Below are positions 18,365-28,561 of a stretch of DNA of 64,000 nt, piece after piece (the stretch's first letter is position 1; each line of letters starts with the position of its first letter). The stretch comes from Arthrobacter sp. U41. GTDB lineage: Bacteria > Actinomycetota > Actinomycetes > Actinomycetales > Micrococcaceae. Position numbers and translations under genes: made by a program. Below the pieces are notes generated by a model. It worked only from the letters and a program-made list of their open reading frames with translations, did no database searches and was not told the origin of the DNA. The stretch spans positions 164,920 to 228,919 of the forward strand of contig NZ_VEGI01000005.1 of NCBI RefSeq assembly GCF_007679325.1, written 5' to 3'.

Positions 18365-20479
18365 GTGCAGGAATATTCGTCGGACCCCCTTGTTGGCACC
18401 CTGGTGGATGGCCGGTACCTGATTCAGTCCAGGCTCGCCAGCGGCGGGATGTCCACCGTTTACGTGGCCACCGACCGCCGGCTGGAGCGTGATGTGGCGC
18501 TGAAGGTGCTGCACCCCCACATGGCCGGCGACCCGCAGTTCCTTGACCGGCTGGGCCGCGAAGCCAAGACCGCCGCCCGGCTCTCACACCCGCACGTCGT
18601 GGGCGTCCTCGACCAAGGCGAGGACGACCGGGTGGCCTACCTGGTGATGGAGTACATCAAGGGCCACACCCTGCGCGACGTCCTCAAGGAACGGGGCGCG
18701 CTGCCTCCACGTCTGGCGCTTGCCCTGATCGACCCCGTCGTTGAGGGGCTGGGCGCGGCACACGAGGCCGGCCTTATCCACCGGGACATCAAACCCGAAA
18801 ATGTGCTGATCGCCGACGACGGCCGCATCAAACTCGGCGACTTCGGACTGGCCCGTGCCATTTCGACGTCGACCAGTACCGGCGCGCTGATCGGCACGGT
18901 CGCCTACCTCTCCCCCGAGCTCGTCCTGGGCAGGCAGGCCGACGCCCGCAGCGACATCTACTCGGTCGGGATCATGCTCTATGAGATGATCACCGGCCGG
19001 CAGCCGTTCGACGGCGAGGTACCCATCCAGGTCGCCTACCAGCACGTCAACTCGTCCGTGGGCGCCCCCTCGGAGCTGGTTCCGGGACTCGCCGGCGAGC
19101 TCGACGAGCTGGTGCAGTGGTGCACCGCCAACGAGCCCGACAAGCGTCCCGTCGACGGAAACGCCCTGCTCTCCGAGCTCCGGCACATCCGGCGGAACCT
19201 GAGCGACGCCGAGCTCGACCTGCAGCCCCCGGCAGCACGCCCGGCCCTGCCGCCCGTACCGCCGGCGCCCAGCCCGCCGGCCCGGCAGCCCGGTGCCCAG
19301 GCACCACGTACCGGCGACGGCGCCACCGAAGTGATCGGCGGCAGGCAGCAGCCCACGGAGTTCATCGCCCGCGGCAACAACCCGACCACCGTGATGTCCG
19401 CCGCCCCCCGGGGTCACGGCTACGGCCCGCTGGCCACACCGGACGACGTTGAGTACGCCGGCAACTATGACGACGCAGCGGACTCCGCGGCCCCGGCCAG
19501 CAAACGGGCACAGCGCAAGCACGACCGTGACGAGGAAAAGGCACGCCAGCGCGCCGCCGCCACGCCGGTGCGGAGCCTGCGTGCGGGAAACCCCCGGCGC
19601 CGCGGCCTGCTCTGGATTCTGGTGCTGGTGGTCGCGGCACTGCTGGCCGGCGGGGCGGGCTGGTTCTTCGGGATGGGGCCGGGCTCTCCCGGCACCGTCC
19701 CGCAACTCTCGAACAAAACCGTGGCCGAGGCCCAGCAGCTGCTCCGCGCCGCCGGGTTCCAGTCCACCACGAAGGACGTCTACGACGACGACGTCAAGCC
19801 GGGACTGGTGGTGGGCACGGATCCCGCGGCCGGCGAGGTGATCCGGAAGTTCCTGCCGGTATCCCTCTCCGTGTCCAAGGGCCCCCAGCTGTTCCCCCTG
19901 CCGCAGCTCACCGGAAAGTCCCTGGACGAGGCCAAGACCGCCCTCAACGGCGCGGGCATGGCCTTGGGGAAGATCTCCGAAACCTTCGATGAATCCGAAC
20001 CCGCCGGCACGGTCCTTGCGCAGGCGCCCCGTAGTGGCAATCCGGTGCGGCATGGCACCCCCGTCGACCTGACCGTGTCCAAGGGACCGCAGCCGATTCC
20101 GGTACCGGACGTGCGCGGCCAGAACCAGGCCGACGCTGTCAAGGCCATCGAAGCCGCCGGGCTGAAAGCCGTCGTCGCACCCGAACCCGTCAACGACCGG
20201 AAGGTGCCCGAGGGAGCCGTGGTGGCGCAGGATCCGGCGTCGGGAAACCTGACCAAGGGCGGAACGGTGACGCTCACCATCTCCAAGGGACCCCGGCTCG
20301 TTGAAGTGCCCAGCTTCATCGGCCAGCAGGCCGACGAGGCCGAGGCGGCCCTCAGGGAACTGGGCTTCGAAGTGCAGGTCAACGACATCCTGGGCGGGTT
20401 CTTCGGCACCGTGCGGGACCAGGACCCGGTGAACGAGGAGGTTCCGGAGGGCTCCGTGGTCACCCTGACCGTGGTCTGA
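18365..20479 (+). CDS. Membrane Ser/Thr protein kinase with four PASTA domains
   Basis: A 704-residue receptor kinase. The cytoplasmic kinase domain (about 11-275) has the Gly-loop ASGGMSTVY, ATP-binding Lys47, HRDIKPEN with catalytic Asp141, and DFG Asp159; the activation loop is Ser/Thr-rich (ISTSTSTGALIGTVAYLSPE). A proline-rich juxtamembrane linker leads to one membrane helix (about 414-436) and four extracellular PASTA repeats (about 440-704) that should bind muropeptides or lipid II. Position next to the Rv2175c homologue and aroG matches pknL, but PknL lacks PASTA domains, so by architecture it is PknB-like. Confidence 0.94.
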   Translation: MQEYSSDPLVGTLVDGRYLIQSRLASGGMSTVYVATDRRLERDVALKVLHPHMAGDPQFLDRLGREAKTAARLSHPHVVGVLDQGEDDRVAYLVMEYIKGHTLRDVLKERGALPPRLALALIDPVVEGLGAAHEAGLIHRDIKPENVLIADDGRIKLGDFGLARAISTSTSTGALIGTVAYLSPELVLGRQADARSDIYSVGIMLYEMITGRQPFDGEVPIQVAYQHVNSSVGAPSELVPGLAGELDELVQWCTANEPDKRPVDGNALLSELRHIRRNLSDAELDLQPPAARPALPPVPPAPSPPARQPGAQAPRTGDGATEVIGGRQQPTEFIARGNNPTTVMSAAPRGHGYGPLATPDDVEYAGNYDDAADSAAPASKRAQRKHDRDEEKARQRAAATPVRSLRAGNPRRRGLLWILVLVVAALLAGGAGWFFGMGPGSPGTVPQLSNKTVAEAQQLLRAAGFQSTTKDVYDDDVKPGLVVGTDPAAGEVIRKFLPVSLSVSKGPQLFPLPQLTGKSLDEAKTALNGAGMALGKISETFDESEPAGTVLAQAPRSGNPVRHGTPVDLTVSKGPQPIPVPDVRGQNQADAVKAIEAAGLKAVVAPEPVNDRKVPEGAVVAQDPASGNLTKGGTVTLTISKGPRLVEVPSFIGQQADEAEAALRELGFEVQVNDILGGFFGTVRDQDPVNEEVPEGSVVTLTVV

Positions 20480-20499
20480 CAGCCACCCCGGATTAAACA

Positions 20500-20533
20500 A
20501 GCTCCGCCCGGCTGAATCCAGCCGGGCGGAGCT
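20500..20533. terminator. Bidirectional terminator between kinase and aroG
   Basis: Perfect 14-bp stem AGCTCCGCCCGGCT and its complement around a 6-nt loop, with TTGTTGTT on the right. It separates the convergent kinase and DAHP synthase genes. Confidence 0.85.
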
Positions 20534-20549
20534 TTGTTGTTGAGGAGCT

Positions 20550-21998
20550 TTAGCGCTTGGACAGGGCGCCGGCCACCAGGAAGGCCATCTCCAGGGACTG
20601 CATGTGGTTCAGGCGGGGGTCGCAGACCGATTCGTAGCGGTCCAGGAAGGACTCCTGGTCCACCGGGTCCGCGCCGCCCAAGCACTCGGCCACGTCGTCG
20701 CCGGTCATTTCGACATGCAGGCCGCCGGGGACGGTGCCGAGCGCGTGGTGGACCTCGAAGAAGCCGCGCACCTCGTCAATGACGTCGTCGAAGTTCCGGG
20801 TCTTGTAGCCGTTCGGCGAGGTGACCGTGTTGCCGTGCATGGGGTCGGTGACCCACAGGACCTGGGCACCGGATGCCGTGACCCGCTCCACAATCGGAGG
20901 CAGCTTCTCACGGATGTTGCCGGCGCCCATCCGGGTGATGAAGGTCAGGCGGCCGGGCTCGCGGTCCGGATCGAGTTTGTCGATCAGGCGCAGCGCGTCG
21001 TCGCCGGAGGTGCCCGGCCCCAGCTTCACGCCGATCGGGTTGCGCACGCGGGAGAGGAAGTCGACATGGGCGTGGTCCAGTTCGCGCGTGCGCTCACCGA
21101 TCCAGAGGAAATGCGCGGACGTGTCGTACGGGAAGCCCGTGCGGGAATCGATGCGGGTCAGCGCGCGCTCGTAGTCCAACAGCAGCGCTTCGTGGCTGGC
21201 GTAGAACTCCACCCGCTTGAGGGCCTCGAAGTCCGCGCCGCAGGAAGCCATGAACTTGATGGCGCGGTCGATGTCCCGGGCCAGGGACTCGTAGCGTGCG
21301 TGGGCGGGGTTCTCGGTGAAGCCCTTGTTCCACTGGTGCACGAGGCGCAGGTCCGCGAAGCCGCCCTGAGTGAAGGCGCGGATCAGGTTCAGGGTGGAGG
21401 CCGAGGTGTGGTACGCCTTGAGCATCCGGCTGGCGTCGTGGGCGCGGGATTCCGGCGTGAAGTCGAAGCCGTTGACGATGTCGCCGCGGTAGGCCGGCAA
21501 CGTGATGCCCTCGCGGGTCTCATCATTGGAGGAACGCGGCTTGGCGAACTGTCCGGCCATGCGGCCCATCTTGATGACGGGCATCGCGGCGCCGTAGGTG
21601 AGGACCACCGCCATCTGGAGGATGGTGCGGACGCGGGCGCTGATCTTGTCTGCCGTGGCGGCCTCGAAGGTTTCCGCGCAGTCTCCGCCCTGGAGCAGGA
21701 AGGCTTTCCCCTGGGCAGCCGCGGCGAGCCGCTCGCGCAGGATGTCCACTTCGCCGGCGAAGACGAGCGGCGGGAGGACTGAAAGTTCCTTGACGGAGGC
21801 TTCAAAAACGGCCGGGTCGGACCAGTTGGGCTGCTGTGAGGCCGGCAGTTCCCGCCAGTGATCCAGGCCGGGATAGTTTGCCGCTCCGCTCTGGGCGGTG
21901 CTGGCCAGGGCTGTGCTGGTCAGTGCGGGGCCGGTCAGGGCGGAGCCGCTCAGGGAACTGTTCAGGGGGGAGGCCGAAGGCGCAGATAGCTCAGTCAC
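20550..21998 (-). CDS. aroG: 3-deoxy-D-arabino-heptulosonate 7-phosphate synthase, class II
   Basis: The first enzyme of the shikimate pathway, condensing phosphoenolpyruvate with erythrose 4-phosphate. At 482 residues it is a class II (plant/mycobacterial) enzyme: LLQGGDCAETF, GRMAGQFAKPRS, PAYRGDIVNGF and WVTDPMHGNT are typical blocks with metal- and substrate-binding residues. The start is a GTG at 21996-21998. About 35 Ser/Ala/Leu-rich residues precede the conserved core (YPGLDHWRELPASQQP). The location matches Rv2178c (aroG) beside the kinase. Confidence 0.95.
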   Translation of the reverse strand: MTELSAPSASPLNSSLSGSALTGPALTSTALASTAQSGAANYPGLDHWRELPASQQPNWSDPAVFEASVKELSVLPPLVFAGEVDILRERLAAAAQGKAFLLQGGDCAETFEAATADKISARVRTILQMAVVLTYGAAMPVIKMGRMAGQFAKPRSSNDETREGITLPAYRGDIVNGFDFTPESRAHDASRMLKAYHTSASTLNLIRAFTQGGFADLRLVHQWNKGFTENPAHARYESLARDIDRAIKFMASCGADFEALKRVEFYASHEALLLDYERALTRIDSRTGFPYDTSAHFLWIGERTRELDHAHVDFLSRVRNPIGVKLGPGTSGDDALRLIDKLDPDREPGRLTFITRMGAGNIREKLPPIVERVTASGAQVLWVTDPMHGNTVTSPNGYKTRNFDDVIDEVRGFFEVHHALGTVPGGLHVEMTGDDVAECLGGADPVDQESFLDRYESVCDPRLNHMQSLEMAFLVAGALSKR

Positions 21999-22007
21999 CT
22001 TCTAAGG

Positions 22008-22013
22008 ATAGTA
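22008..22013 (-). promoter_or_regulatory. -10 box of aroG
   Basis: Minus-strand TACTAT ends 9 nt before the aroG GTG, so the 5' leader must be very short or absent. No clear -35 is visible upstream. Confidence 0.45.
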
Positions 22014-22077
22014 GCCTCCGTGCCGTTCGTCGGCCCCGGACCGTCATTGATGGCGCCGGTCCCGTCACACGCTGGGG

Positions 22078-22821
22078 TCAGACACTTCCGGGGGCGGCCG
22101 GGCCGGCACCGGCCGGGCCTTCCTCCGGGACTTCCGTGGCTTTTCCGGCGAGCCGGAGCTTGACGACGGCGGCGTACTCGTCGACGTATTCCTGGCCGGA
22201 GAGCCGCATCAGTTCGTACATGATCTCGTCGGTCACGGAGCGCTGGATCAGCCGGTCATCCTCCATCCCGTAGTACCGGCTGAAGTCCAGCGGCTCGCCG
22301 AAGATCATGCCGATGCGCCGGATGTTGGGCATCCGCTTGCCGATCGGCTGGACTTTGTCCGTGCCGATCATGGCGACGGGGATGACGGGAACGCGGGCCT
22401 GCAGCGCCAGCCGCGCCACCCCTACTTTCCCCCGGTACAGCCGGGAGTCCGGGCTGCGGGTTCCCTCGGGGTAGATGCCCAGGAGCGAGCCGTTCTTCAG
22501 TACGTCCATGCCGGCATCGAGCGAGCGCGCGGACGCGGCCCCGCCGGAACGGTCCATCGGCAGCTGGTTGGTGAGCCGGAAGAACGTGGCCGTCAGCCTG
22601 CCCTTGATCCCCTTGCCGGTGAAGTACTCCGATTTGGCGAGGAACACCACGGGCCGGGGCACCATCAGCGGCATAAAAATGGAGTCCGAGAACGAGAGGT
22701 GGTTGGAGGCCAGGATGGCGGCACCCTCGGCGGGGACGTTGTCCAGGCCCTTGACCCACGGCCTGAAAAGCGTCTTCAGCACCGGCCCGAGAACGAACGT
22801 CTTCATGAACCAATAAAACAC
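22078..22821 (-). CDS. 1-acyl-sn-glycerol-3-phosphate acyltransferase (PlsC family)
   Basis: A 247-residue membrane-associated acyltransferase of phospholipid synthesis. It has the catalytic NHxxxxD block (SNHLSFSDSIF), FLAKSEYF and the acyl-acceptor motif PEGTRSPDSRLYRGK. The GTG at 22819-22821 follows GGAGGGG. In the M. tuberculosis order a PlsC homologue (Rv2182c) also lies near aroG, supporting a shared ancestral block. The window contains a second PlsC-like gene at 39293-40066. Confidence 0.9.
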   Translation of the reverse strand: MFYWFMKTFVLGPVLKTLFRPWVKGLDNVPAEGAAILASNHLSFSDSIFMPLMVPRPVVFLAKSEYFTGKGIKGRLTATFFRLTNQLPMDRSGGAASARSLDAGMDVLKNGSLLGIYPEGTRSPDSRLYRGKVGVARLALQARVPVIPVAMIGTDKVQPIGKRMPNIRRIGMIFGEPLDFSRYYGMEDDRLIQRSVTDEIMYELMRLSGQEYVDEYAAVVKLRLAGKATEVPEEGPAGAGPAAPGSV

Positions 22822-22932
22822 GTGGTGTACCCCTCCGGCAGGCGTCTGGCAGGCCCCGCATCGGACCCGGCCCGGACTTCAATGACACCCTACTCTAGTG
22901 AGTTTTATCCGGAACAGTGACACGATGGGCTC

Positions 22933-23757
22933 ATGACCGGAAGCAGCTCTCCCGTGGCGCCCGCAGCGTTCAGTTACCCCGGCCACGGCGGCAACGCGGG
23001 CATCGGTGTGGCCATCTGCCACGGCTTCACCGGCAGCCCCCTCAGCGTCCTCCCCTGGGCCGAACACCTGGCCCGCGAGGGCTTCGCCGTATCCGTCCCG
23101 CTGCTGCCCGGACACGGCACGGACTGGCGCGACCTCGCCCGCCACGGGTGGCAGGACTGGTACCGGGCCTTCGAGGACGCCTACCTGGACCTCGCCGCGG
23201 GAACCCGGCACTGCTACGTGGCAGGACTCTCCATGGGCGGGACCATCGCCCTGCGCGTGGCTGCCCGCCACAACGTCGCCGGGGTCGCCGTCGTCAACCC
23301 GGGGCTGAGCTTCTACGACCGCCGGGTGCGCTACATCGGCCTCCTCAAGCACGTCCAGCGCACCACGGTACCGGTCCAGGAACCGAACCCGACGCCCGTC
23401 AGCACCGAGGACGGTGACTACTCGCTCACGCCGCTGGAAGCTGTCCACCAGCTGAGCAGGCTGTTCAAGACGACGCTGCGCGAACTGCCCGCCGTCGCCG
23501 CTCCGGCCCTCGTCTTCAAGTCCGCGACGGACACGGTGGTTCCGCCGTCGTCGACGGCACTGCTGCGGAAGCGGCTGGGATCGCGGGACGTTGACATCGT
23601 GGTCCTGCCGGATAGCGGCCATGTGGCAACGCTCGACGTCGACGCCCCCACGATCTTCCGGCAGTCCGTAGAGTTTTTCCGCCACCACGCAACCGCCGCC
23701 CCGCAGTCCGCGGCGTCAGCTGTCCAGTCCGCCGCCCGAGCCCCGGAGACCCCATGA
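22933..23757 (+). CDS. Alpha/beta hydrolase (carboxylesterase/lipase-like), copy 1
   Basis: A 274-residue serine hydrolase without a signal peptide. It has the oxyanion region HGFTGSP, the nucleophile elbow GLSMGG with Ser100, the acid-loop SATDTVVPPSS, and the catalytic His in DSGHVATLD. The fold and size resemble monoacylglycerol lipases and carboxylesterases of the Est30 type; the substrate is unknown. It overlaps the next hydrolase by 4 nt (ATGA) and is clearly its paralogue, so the pair arose by tandem duplication. Ala/Pro-rich residues form the last 25 positions. Confidence 0.88.
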   Translation: MTGSSSPVAPAAFSYPGHGGNAGIGVAICHGFTGSPLSVLPWAEHLAREGFAVSVPLLPGHGTDWRDLARHGWQDWYRAFEDAYLDLAAGTRHCYVAGLSMGGTIALRVAARHNVAGVAVVNPGLSFYDRRVRYIGLLKHVQRTTVPVQEPNPTPVSTEDGDYSLTPLEAVHQLSRLFKTTLRELPAVAAPALVFKSATDTVVPPSSTALLRKRLGSRDVDIVVLPDSGHVATLDVDAPTIFRQSVEFFRHHATAAPQSAASAVQSAARAPETP

Positions 23758-24557
23758 CCATCCCCCTGGACCACAGCCCGTTCAGCAGCCCGTTCACCGG
23801 AACCGGCACCCGCACCGGCGTTGTGGTGTCCCATGGCTTTACCGGCAGCCCGCATGGCGTCAGGGACTGGGCCAGGTCGCTGGCCGACGCCGGCTACGCG
23901 GTGCGGACGCCGCTGCTTCCCGGCCACGGCACCAGCTGGCACGAGCTGGCACGGACGCACTGGCAGGACTGGCACGGCGCATTGGATGCCGCGTACGTCG
24001 AGCTGGCCGAGGAATGTGAGCAGGTGGTCGTGGCCGGCCTGTCCATGGGCGGAGCGCTGGCGCTGCGGATAGCCGCCACGCGTCCGGTGGCCGGGGCCAT
24101 ACTGGTCAACCCCGGCCTTGTCATTGACGATCCCCGGGCACCGCTGGCGGGCGTCCTGCGATTCGTGCTGAAGAGCACCCCCGCGATCGCCAACGACATC
24201 CTGAAGGAGGGCATGGACGAGGGAGCCTACCCGCGGACGCCGGTCGCCGCGGCGTACCAGTTGGACAGGATGTTCAAAGACACAGTGCGGTTGCTCCCCC
24301 GGATCACCGCTCCGGTGCGGGTGTACCGTTCCACGGTGGACCATGTGGTCTCCGATTCGAGCATGCTGGCCCTGCGCCGCGGCCTGACCCGCGCCCCGCT
24401 GGAGGTGATCCGGCTGGAAAACAGCTACCACGTGGCTACGATGGACAACGATGCGCCCGAAATCTTCCGTGGCTCGGCCGAGTTCATCCGGTCGCTGGTT
24501 GCGGGAGACGCCCCGGACGCTGCCCACGCTAGCCAAAAGGACACGGCAGATGAGTAG
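23754..24557 (+). CDS. Alpha/beta hydrolase (carboxylesterase/lipase-like), copy 2
   Basis: A 267-residue paralogue of the preceding gene: HGFTGSPHGVRDWA, PLLPGHGTSWHELAR, GLSMGGALALR with nucleophile Ser97, YRSTVDHVVSDSS and SYHVATMDND with the catalytic His. The parallel blocks in copy 1 (HGFTGSPLSVLPWA, LLPGHGTDWRDLAR) show the duplication. Its start overlaps copy 1 and its stop overlaps the following membrane-protein gene by 8 nt, giving a three-gene operon. A role in envelope lipid metabolism, near PlsC and the acyl-CoA ligase, is inference. Confidence 0.88.
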   Translation: MTIPLDHSPFSSPFTGTGTRTGVVVSHGFTGSPHGVRDWARSLADAGYAVRTPLLPGHGTSWHELARTHWQDWHGALDAAYVELAEECEQVVVAGLSMGGALALRIAATRPVAGAILVNPGLVIDDPRAPLAGVLRFVLKSTPAIANDILKEGMDEGAYPRTPVAAAYQLDRMFKDTVRLLPRITAPVRVYRSTVDHVVSDSSMLALRRGLTRAPLEVIRLENSYHVATMDNDAPEIFRGSAEFIRSLVAGDAPDAAHASQKDTADE

Positions 24558-25278
24558 ACCGGACTCCAACTCTCCTGATCCCGATTCATCGGATTCCCGC
24601 GCCGGCCAGGACGACGCCGTCTGGCTCGATCTGGTCGCGAGGCTGGAAGGGCGGGACCCTGCAGCGGACCCCGTCGCCCCGGTGGTACCGGGAGCCACGG
24701 ACAGCGCGGACGGGGCCGAGCGGCCGGAAGCTCCTGTGACGGACGGTGGGGACCTCGACCGCCAGAGCATCGACAGCCATGGCCTCGACGGCCCGGCAGC
24801 CCGCCGGCCGTTCAGCGACTTCGACCCGCTGGGCCTGTCCGCCGGAGCACCGATTGAACTCTCCGCCGAGGAGCGGCTCGCGCAAGGCCAGCCCTCCGGG
24901 GGTTCAACAGGGGGTTCAACAGCAGGCACACCGGGAAGCCCACCAGCCGGTACACCCGCCGGCGCGGCAGCCGCGGACGATCCCGGGGGCGCTCCGGGGC
25001 CCCGGGACTATGAGGCCGAGGACGGCGATCCGTTCATCCCGGGCGAGTTCGTGCCGGAGGAACCGCCCAGCCTCGCCGGCGCCGACCCCATGACCGTGCT
25101 GGCCTGGCTGGGCGCTGTGGGCGGTCCCGTGGCGCTCGTGATGTCGGCGATGTTCTGGCGCTCGGCCCCCTTGATGGCCATCCTCGGTATGGTGGCCGCC
25201 TTCGCGGCGTCGGTGGTCTTCCTGATCATGAAGCTGCCGGGCGAGAAGGACGAGCACGACGACGGCGCCCGCATCTAG
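24550..25278 (+). CDS. Membrane protein with long acidic N-terminus, unknown
   Basis: A 242-residue protein. The first 175 residues are hydrophilic, rich in Asp, Ser, Pro and Gly, and probably disordered and cytoplasmic. Two closely spaced membrane helices follow (about 183-201 and 208-229), ending in a charged tail EKDEHDDGARI. The ATG at 24550 overlaps the hydrolase stop by 8 nt; an upstream in-frame start would lie fully inside the hydrolase and is rejected. Convergent with the ROK kinase, 5 bp apart. No family recognised. Confidence 0.8.
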   Translation: MSRPDSNSPDPDSSDSRAGQDDAVWLDLVARLEGRDPAADPVAPVVPGATDSADGAERPEAPVTDGGDLDRQSIDSHGLDGPAARRPFSDFDPLGLSAGAPIELSAEERLAQGQPSGGSTGGSTAGTPGSPPAGTPAGAAAADDPGGAPGPRDYEAEDGDPFIPGEFVPEEPPSLAGADPMTVLAWLGAVGGPVALVMSAMFWRSAPLMAILGMVAAFAASVVFLIMKLPGEKDEHDDGARI

Positions 25279-25283
25279 CGCTG

Positions 25284-26375
25284 CTAGCTGTGCATCCGGC
25301 TGCTGACCCGGGACAGGTCCGCAGCACCAATCAGGCCGGCATTCGGCCCGAGGGCCGCCAGGTCGATTTCCGCCGCGGGCCGGAAACCCCGGCCGGTCAG
25401 GTTCCGGGCGAAGGCCTTCCGGGCCGGGCCCACCAGCAGTTCTCCTGCGTCGCAGAGTCCGCCGCCGATCACGAACTTGCCCGGATCGAGGGCGGCTGCG
25501 AGATTGGCGAGTCCCAGTCCGAGCCACTCCCCGACGTCCTCGAGCAGCTCCCGGGAGGTGGCGTCCCCCGCCTTCGCCAGTTCGGTGACAATCACTCCGG
25601 TGATGCGCTCCGCGTGGCCGTCCACCGCTTTAAGCAGTTCCTGGGCCACCGGCGAGTTGGCGGCGGCAAGCTCCCGGGCTTCCCTGCCAAGCGCATTGCC
25701 GGACGCGTACTGCTCCCAGCAGCCTCGGTTTCCGCACTCGCAGCGGTGGCCGCCCGGCATGATGATCTGGTGGCCGAACTCCCCGGCCACGCCGAAGCGC
25801 CCGCGTTCCAGCCGGCCGTCCATCACCATGGCACCACCGATTCCGGTGCCGAGCGTGATGCAGACCAGGCGGTTCTGGCCCTGCCCGGCGCCGAAACGCC
25901 ATTCCGCCCAGGCGGCCGCATCGGCGTCGTTGGTCAGCAGTACGGGCCGGCGGAGCAGGCGCTGCAGGTTGTCCCGGAGCGGCTCGTTGCGCCACGCCAG
26001 GTGGGGGCTGAACAGCACGGTGCCGCCGTCGAGGTCCATCCAGCCGGCCGCACCAATCCCGACCGACCAGATCCGGTGGCCCGCGCCCAATTCCTCCACC
26101 AGTTCAACAATGACCTGCTCCACCGCCCGGGGATCATTGCCCGGAGTGGACCGCTTGGCCTGGGCGAGGATCCTGCCGTCCGCGTCCACCACGCCGGCCG
26201 CGACCTTGGTGCCGCCGATGTCCACACCGATGGCGAGGCCCTTCCGGCCAAGCCGCAGATGCTCCCGGAATCCGTGGCCGGCCTGTCCGGCAGCCGCCCC
26301 GGCAAGGGTCCGGCGCCGCCAGGCGGCGGTCCTGCGATACGGGCCGGGCTGCTGTCCGGGTGTAGGTGTGTGCAT
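25284..26375 (-). CDS. ROK-family glucokinase
   Basis: A 363-residue sugar kinase of the ROK family, probably phosphorylating glucose in the cytoplasm. After about 45 non-conserved residues it shows the phosphate-binding loop GVDIGGTKVAAGV, the catalytic NDADAAAWAEW, a LGTGIGGAMV loop and the ROK zinc motif GHRCECGNRGCWEQ. There is no N-terminal helix-turn-helix, so it is a kinase rather than a NagC-type repressor. I chose ATG 26373-26375; a longer reading adds a Pro/Arg-rich lead. Confidence 0.88.
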   Translation of the reverse strand: MHTPTPGQQPGPYRRTAAWRRRTLAGAAAGQAGHGFREHLRLGRKGLAIGVDIGGTKVAAGVVDADGRILAQAKRSTPGNDPRAVEQVIVELVEELGAGHRIWSVGIGAAGWMDLDGGTVLFSPHLAWRNEPLRDNLQRLLRRPVLLTNDADAAAWAEWRFGAGQGQNRLVCITLGTGIGGAMVMDGRLERGRFGVAGEFGHQIIMPGGHRCECGNRGCWEQYASGNALGREARELAAANSPVAQELLKAVDGHAERITGVIVTELAKAGDATSRELLEDVGEWLGLGLANLAAALDPGKFVIGGGLCDAGELLVGPARKAFARNLTGRGFRPAAEIDLAALGPNAGLIGAADLSRVSSRMHS

Positions 26376-26553
26376 GATTCCCCATCCTATTCTCCGGAGC
26401 GCCCCGGCGGGGGCCGCGTCGCCCGGCCACTCCGGTGGGCGCATGACCTGACAGACGGGCGCGCGCAGGCGGGCGGCGCTCCGACGGCGGCAGCCGCGGC
26501 TCCGGTCATGCGCCTCCGGTCCTGCTCCGGGACCCGCCGCTGGCGCCGCGGCT

Positions 26554-26583
26554 TTACCAAACCGTAAGGTTACTCACCAGTAG
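26554..26583 (+). promoter_or_regulatory. Tandem 14-bp operator-like sites upstream of the acyl-CoA ligase gene
   Basis: TTACCAAACCGTAA (26554-26567) and TTACTCACCAGTAG (26570-26583) are related partial palindromes (TTAC-N6-GTAR) exactly 16 bp apart, about 85-115 bp before the start codon. The arrangement suggests binding of two dimers of a regulator, for example a TetR-type fatty-acid regulator (inference). Confidence 0.5.
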
Positions 26584-26666
26584 ATGTGGTGGAACACACA
26601 TCTCTCGGCCCACATACTAGTGTTAGTCGTACCCCTCGCGGGTCTATGGATATCAAAGGAGCTAAC

Positions 26667-28487
<1,821 letters not shown>

Positions 28488-28497
28488 GCACAACGGC

Positions 28498-28531
28498 AAA
28501 GGGACCCTCCGCATCAGCGGAGGGTCCCTTT
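28498..28531. terminator. Bidirectional terminator between fadD and pyc
   Basis: Perfect 15-bp stem AAAGGGACCCTCCGC with its complement and the loop ATCA; T-tracts result on both strands. Separates the convergent acyl-CoA ligase and pyruvate carboxylase genes. Confidence 0.88.
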
Positions 28532-28561
28532 GTGTGTCCGGCTCGGGGTTGTTCGCTGCCG

